Positions 21,933-23,930 of a DNA stretch of 23,930 nucleotides are shown here, piece after piece. Origin of the DNA: a virus; IMG/VR virus record IMGVR_UViG_3300028840_000452, positions 1 to 23,930 of that record. One strand, given 5' to 3'. Within the stretch, counting starts at the first letter, position 1. Each line of letters opens with the position of its first letter. A program made the translations under genes and the position numbers. Under the pieces are notes generated by a model. The model did no database searches, was not told where the DNA came from, and saw nothing but the letters and a program-made list of their open reading frames with translations.

Positions 21933-22172
21933 TGTGGACAAGCCGTTGATAACTCCTCCGGAATCGGTTGATAGCCGGTGAGCAACTCGGGTGATTTCGT
22001 GGACATCTCGACCCCGAGACCGGCCTGTGGACAGCTGTCCAGAGTAATCCCCGAGATATGCACAGACCCCGAGAGCCCGGAAGCCCCGCGGCGTAGGCGC
22101 TCCCGGCGCTTATCCACTTATCCACCGCCCCTACTACTACTAGATGTTAGATGTTAGGTAGAGAACTACAAC
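21933..22172. other. Origin-like region: DnaA-box cluster and DnaA-trio-like CTA repeats
   Basis: Sequences close to the DnaA box (TTATNCACA) occur at 21933-21941 (TGTGGACAA, reverse), 21998-22006 (weak), 22026-22034 (TGTGGACAG, reverse), 22056-22064 (ATATGCACA), 22110-22118 (TTATCCACT) and 22118-22126 (TTATCCACC). The last two are followed by a short GC-rich spacer (22126-22130), then CTA CTA CTA CTA (22131-22142), and an AT-richer stretch with two GATGTTA repeats (22143-22156). This order is the DnaA-box / GC spacer / DnaA-trio arrangement of the basal unwinding unit described in B. subtilis oriC. No long coding frame is convincing across 21597-22355. Function as a phage origin is inference. 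Confidence 0.6.
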
Positions 22173-22221
22173 AGCAGGAGCCCCGAGGAGCGAGCTCGCG
22201 GTCGAGGATCTCGACCGTCCC

Positions 22222-22273
22222 GAGCTCCAAATATCGCCTGTAAGCGACGTTCTCCTCCGGAGCCGATAGGAGA
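22222..22273. repeat. Box-plus-hairpin repeat, copy C
   Basis: Shares ATCGCCTGTAAGCGACGTTCT with copy B (ATCGCCTGTGAGCGACGATCT) but its stem differs: TCTCCT (22251-22256) pairs with AGGAGA (22268-22273). It lies between the origin-like region and the small minus-strand gene. See findings. Confidence 0.55.
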
Positions 22274-22355
22274 GCCGGGGACGGCCCTCCGCGGCCAGCC
22301 TCGCGCCTGAGAGCGTGCTCTCGCGCGCGATCCGGCGCGGGTCTGTGGCGGGATT

Positions 22356-22448
22356 TCAGATCCCGGAGAGAGCCTCCGCGATCGCGCGGAGACAGAAGAT
22401 CGCGGCGACGGCGGTCGCGATCCAGAGCAAAGCGTAGAGACGGCGCAC
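22356..22448 (-). CDS. 30-residue single-pass membrane peptide
   Basis: Starts GTG at 22448 with GGAGGAGGG (22464-22456) 7 nt upstream, one of the strongest ribosome sites in the window. The product is mostly one hydrophobic helix (RRLYALLWIATAVAAIFCLR), with two arginines at the N-terminus and AIAEALSGI at the end. It lies 84 nt after the secreted beta-rich protein on the same strand. The size is below the usual gene-calling limit. Small phage membrane peptides often take part in lysis or exclusion; the role here is unknown. The strong ribosome site and the clean hydrophobic profile are the only evidence. Confidence 0.5.
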   Translation of the reverse strand: MRRLYALLWIATAVAAIFCLRAIAEALSGI

Positions 22449-22532
22449 GATTCGACCCTCCTCCGGCCCGGCGCCGGCGAGCTCGTCCGCGAGCTCCGAG
22501 CTCCCCGGCCGGCCGGCAGCGCGCGCCGGCGA

Positions 22533-23012
22533 TCACTCGATCGGCGAGAGATCGACGACGCTCGCGAGGACTCCTTTCTGCCACTCCCCCGTCGAGAAGT
22601 CCCAACGCAAGAAGGGACCGACGTTGACTCCGAAGTACTCAGCCCAGTGGACCTCGACGCCGTAGTCTCGGAGATTCCCGAGATCGTAGGTCAGCGCGAT
22701 CAGCCCTCCCGTCGGACCGTCCTTCTCGTTAGGATTCACTTCGATCCCGACCTCCAGCGTTACGACCCGGTAGGAGATCGGCGTCAGATTGATGTATTGC
22801 GTCCACTCCTCGCGGTCGGTGTTCCAGAGAAAGCCCGCGTGAACCGGGATCGACGCCGTCCAATCGTCGACGACGTCCTCCGTCTCCGCGTCCTCCGCGG
22901 TCGACGTAGCCTCCGGAGCCGGCGCCGCGGCGCCGTCCTCCGCGAGCGCGACGGAGATCGGACCGCCGAGCCCGAGGAGCACCAGGACGAACAGCACGAC
23001 GAGAGATCTCAT
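22533..23012 (-). CDS. Secreted beta-rich protein with signal peptide
   Basis: 159 residues from ATG at 23012, with GGAGG 5-6 nt upstream. The N-terminus is a signal peptide: Met-Arg, then LVVLFVLVLLGLGG and a VALA cut site before EDG (after residue 24). A 25-residue acidic/Ala-Pro linker follows. Residues about 50-159 alternate hydrophobic and polar (SIPVHAGFLWNTDREEWTQY, then SYRVVTLEVGIEVNPNE, GGLIALTYDLGNLRDYGVEV, YFGVNVGPFLRWDFSTG), about eight beta strands, as in small outer-membrane barrels or periplasmic beta sandwiches. No lipobox cysteine, so it is not an ordinary outer spanin. Exported proteins of this kind in phages may modify the envelope or block superinfection; that is conjecture. 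Confidence 0.65.
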   Translation of the reverse strand: MRSLVVLFVLVLLGLGGPISVALAEDGAAAPAPEATSTAEDAETEDVVDDWTASIPVHAGFLWNTDREEWTQYINLTPISYRVVTLEVGIEVNPNEKDGPTGGLIALTYDLGNLRDYGVEVHWAEYFGVNVGPFLRWDFSTGEWQKGVLASVVDLSPIE

Positions 23013-23139
23013 CCTCGCCTCCTTCCTTCCGACGGACGGATCGCGGGTCAGCCGCGCGCCGGCGACACTCCTCGGAGCTCCCCGGCGCCCTCGCTCCGCG
23101 ACCCGTCCTCCCTGAGTCTACTACATCTTCGGCCGGCTG

Positions 23140-23331
23140 TTATCTCCAGCCCCGAGCTCCTCGCTCGGCGTTCTCGCGGAGCTCCTTCCCGATCTTGCGA
23201 GCTCGCGCCGTCACCCTGGCCGACAGCTCGACGACGATCGAGCGGAGCACTTTGCCGGCGAGCCGGCCAACGATCCCGAGGAGCGCCCGGATCTCCCGCG
23301 CGTCGGCCTCGAGTACGAATCGGCTATACAT
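23140..23331 (-). CDS. Small helical protein of unknown function
   Basis: 63 residues from ATG at 23331, preceded by GGGAGGGAGGG. The longer reading to 23394 lacks a ribosome site. The protein is one or two long helices (ADAREIRALLGIVGRLAGKV, then IVVELSARVTARARKIGKEL) with regular hydrophobic heptads and basic residues on the second half, suggesting a dimeric helical bundle that could bind nucleic acid or another protein. I do not recognise its family. It lies 127 bp upstream of the secreted protein gene on the same strand. Confidence 0.5.
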   Translation of the reverse strand: MYSRFVLEADAREIRALLGIVGRLAGKVLRSIVVELSARVTARARKIGKELRENAERGARGWR

Positions 23332-23450
23332 GACGCCCTCCCTCCCGTCAAGAGCGGATCGGACCGCCCGACCCGACGAGCTCGTAGAGTGCAAATCCCG
23401 AGCCTACGGCCTCGATACACCCGCGGAGAGCGCCGATCGGCGAGCGCCGG

Positions 23451-23483
23451 GAGCGAAGATCGAGCGAAGATCGAGCGAAGATC
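23451..23483. repeat. Three perfect 11-bp iterons GAGCGAAGATC
   Basis: GAGCGAAGATC occurs at 23451-23461, 23462-23472 and 23473-23483, followed by a partial fourth (GAGCGAA, 23484-23490). They lie in the 331-bp gene-free stretch 23332-23662, upstream (on the minus strand) of the 63-residue gene. The period is the same as that of the iterons at 21863 but the sequence differs. Confidence 0.75.
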
Positions 23484-23495
23484 GAGCGAACGAGC

Positions 23496-23509
23496 CCGGA
23501 GCGCTCCGG
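23496..23509. repeat. 14-bp perfect palindrome CCGGAGCGCTCCGG
   Basis: A perfect inverted repeat located between the 11-bp iterons and copy B. A related but imperfect form, CCGGAGCGCT...CTCCGG, lies at 21665-21683 ahead of copy A, so the A and B regions share more than the 53-bp core. Confidence 0.6.
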
Positions 23510-23515
23510 ACCGGC

Positions 23516-23578
23516 CTCGACAAATCGCCTGTGAGCGACGATCTCCCGCCGGCCCGACTATCGGGTCGACCGGGATCG
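23516..23578. repeat. Box-plus-hairpin repeat, copy B
   Basis: Positions 23516-23568 match copy A at 48 of 53 positions. An outer stem, CGAT (23539-23542) plus CCCG (23545-23548) with CGGGATCG (23571-23578), encloses an inner stem CCCGA (23553-23557) with TCGGG (23561-23565). It is in the 331-bp gene-free stretch, on the far side of three genes from copy A. Confidence 0.7.
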
Positions 23579-23620
23579 CGGTCTCCCGGTACGCGAGACG
23601 GGCGCCGCCGGTCTCCCGGT
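23579..23620. repeat. 30-bp spaced direct repeat CGGTCTCCCGGT
   Basis: The 12-mer CGGTCTCCCGGT occurs at 23579-23590 and 23609-23620, 30 bp apart. They adjoin copy B and may be operators for the neighbouring ribbon-helix-helix protein, which is speculation. Confidence 0.5.
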
Positions 23621-23662
23621 CAGCGCCCGTCGGCGAGCTCGCGCCTGTAGCGAGCCCCTAAA

Positions 23663-23845
23663 TCAGCGCCATTCGATCGTCTCGCCGGCCTTCAGATCGT
23701 CGAGGAGCCGGACGACGGCCGTCCGGACAAGCCTCGACTTCGACACACACTCCCGACGCGCGGCCGAGCGCGCGGCCCGGTGCAGCGCCTTCGAGAGCTT
23801 GAACAGACAGACGTCGTTCTGGACGCGCTTCCGATTGCGGCTCAC
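23663..23845 (-). CDS. Ribbon-helix-helix-like DNA-binding protein
   Basis: 60 residues from GTG at 23845, overlapping the preceding gene as GTGA, with GAAGGGAGGG upstream. The layout fits Arc/MetJ/CopG-type regulators: basic N-terminus, a single strand (NDVCLFKLSKAL) that would pair in the dimer, a first helix (HRAARSAARRECV), then SKSRLVRTAVVRLLDDLKAG as the second helix, which carries the hydrophobic dimer surface. Such proteins usually repress their own operon by binding short direct or inverted repeats. The repeats downstream at 23451-23620 are possible targets. The family call is by pattern only. Confidence 0.6.
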   Translation of the reverse strand: MSRNRKRVQNDVCLFKLSKALHRAARSAARRECVSKSRLVRTAVVRLLDDLKAGETIEWR

Positions 23846-23930
23846 AGCGCCCTCCCTTCCGCGTCGAGCGCTCCGCGGATCGCGACGATCCGGCTGAGGT
23901 AGATCTCCCGGACGGCGTCGACCTTATCGG
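23842..23930 (-). CDS. Partial gene, C-terminal 28 residues
   Basis: Open from the window edge to TGA at 23844-23842, overlapping the next gene's GTG as GTGA. The visible end (DKVDAVREIYLSRIVAIRGA then LDAEGRAL) is an amphipathic helix with the codon style of the other genes (GTC, ATC, GCG), so it is probably real. The rest lies beyond the window. Nothing can be said of its function. Confidence 0.5.
   Translation of the reverse strand, partial: DKVDAVREIYLSRIVAIRGALDAEGRAL

Noticed and set aside
22026-22042. TGTGGACAGCTGTCCA as an independent operator palindrome
   Set aside because: GGACAGCTGTCC is a perfect 12-bp palindrome, but it sits inside the DnaA-box-like cluster, so I treated it as part of that region; it could still be a separate site.
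21655-22125. Minus-strand frame across the origin-like region as a 156-residue protein
   Set aside because: It lacks the codon style of true genes here, has no ribosome site, and is rich in Arg, Gly, Ser and Pro from GC-rich non-coding DNA; the DNA itself carries iterons and DnaA-box-like sites.
23516-23568. Copies A, B and C as short protein-coding motifs on the minus strand (VAHRRFVEAG, VAQKPFVELG, VAYRRYLELG)
   Set aside because: The changes between copies look conservative, which made it tempting, but in A and B an in-frame TAG stands just before the motif, no start codon is available in B, and frames after it diverge. The conserved DNA and hairpins explain the repeats better. This is not fully excluded for copy C.
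1-23930. tRNA genes, rRNA, integrase, transposase, terminase, and reverse transcriptase of a diversity-generating element
   Set aside because: None was recognised on either strand. The fibre-like repeats are ordinary tandem repeats without a template/variable repeat pair.

Overview
This window is a piece of a tailed-phage (or prophage) genome with high G+C, by eye roughly two thirds. Nearly every recognisable protein is a virion or lysis component. The tail genes encode tail-assembly chaperones with a -1 frameshift, an 854-residue tape measure and a tip/hub protein, and no sheath or contractile baseplate gene is visible. This points to a long, non-contractile tail (siphovirus type). The host cannot be named. 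Purine-rich ribosome binding sites show it is bacterial. The gpZ/gpU/gpFII-like proteins and a secreted beta-rich protein fit a Gram-negative host, but that is inference. Many genes start with GTG or TTG, and codon choice at codon junctions is strongly context dependent.

Left two thirds, minus strand (16487 down to 1): a head-tail operon read right to left. It runs: fused prohead protease-major capsid protein; two small head genes; gpFII-like connector; gpU-like terminator; tail tube; chaperones G and G-T; tape measure; a run of tail-tip proteins; a phage_BR0599-type protein; and the hub. Most junctions overlap or abut. One exception is a 167-bp gap (4303-4469) holding a strongly foldable element with an intrinsic terminator facing the plus strand. 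After the hub comes a separate minus-strand unit with its own TTGACA promoter, encoding a small helix-turn-helix protein and a gpZ-like tail protein cut off by the window edge.

Middle, plus strand (16625-21596): divergent from the capsid gene across a short regulatory region lie a gpW-like head protein with an Ig-like N-terminus, a lambda-type portal, a small virion protein, a repeat-containing fibre-like protein, an Ig-like small protein, a membrane-anchored coiled-coil protein (holin-like) and a GH108 endolysin. Portal and capsid genes facing away from each other is unusual. No terminase is present in the window.

Right end (21597-23930): gene-poor. It carries an apparent DnaA-dependent replication origin with 11-bp iterons, several DnaA-box-like 9-mers, a GC-rich spacer and four CTA trinucleotides arranged like the DnaA-box/DnaA-trio unit of bacterial oriC. 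Three copies of a conserved box followed by hairpins with differing stems are scattered here, and a second 11-bp iteron array lies at 23451-23483. The genes are on the minus strand: a partial ORF, a ribbon-helix-helix-like protein, a 63-residue helical protein, a secreted beta-rich protein and a 30-residue membrane peptide.

The most promising new material is the folded intergenic element at 4335-4452, the phage-borne oriC-like region, and the repeated box-plus-hairpin family.
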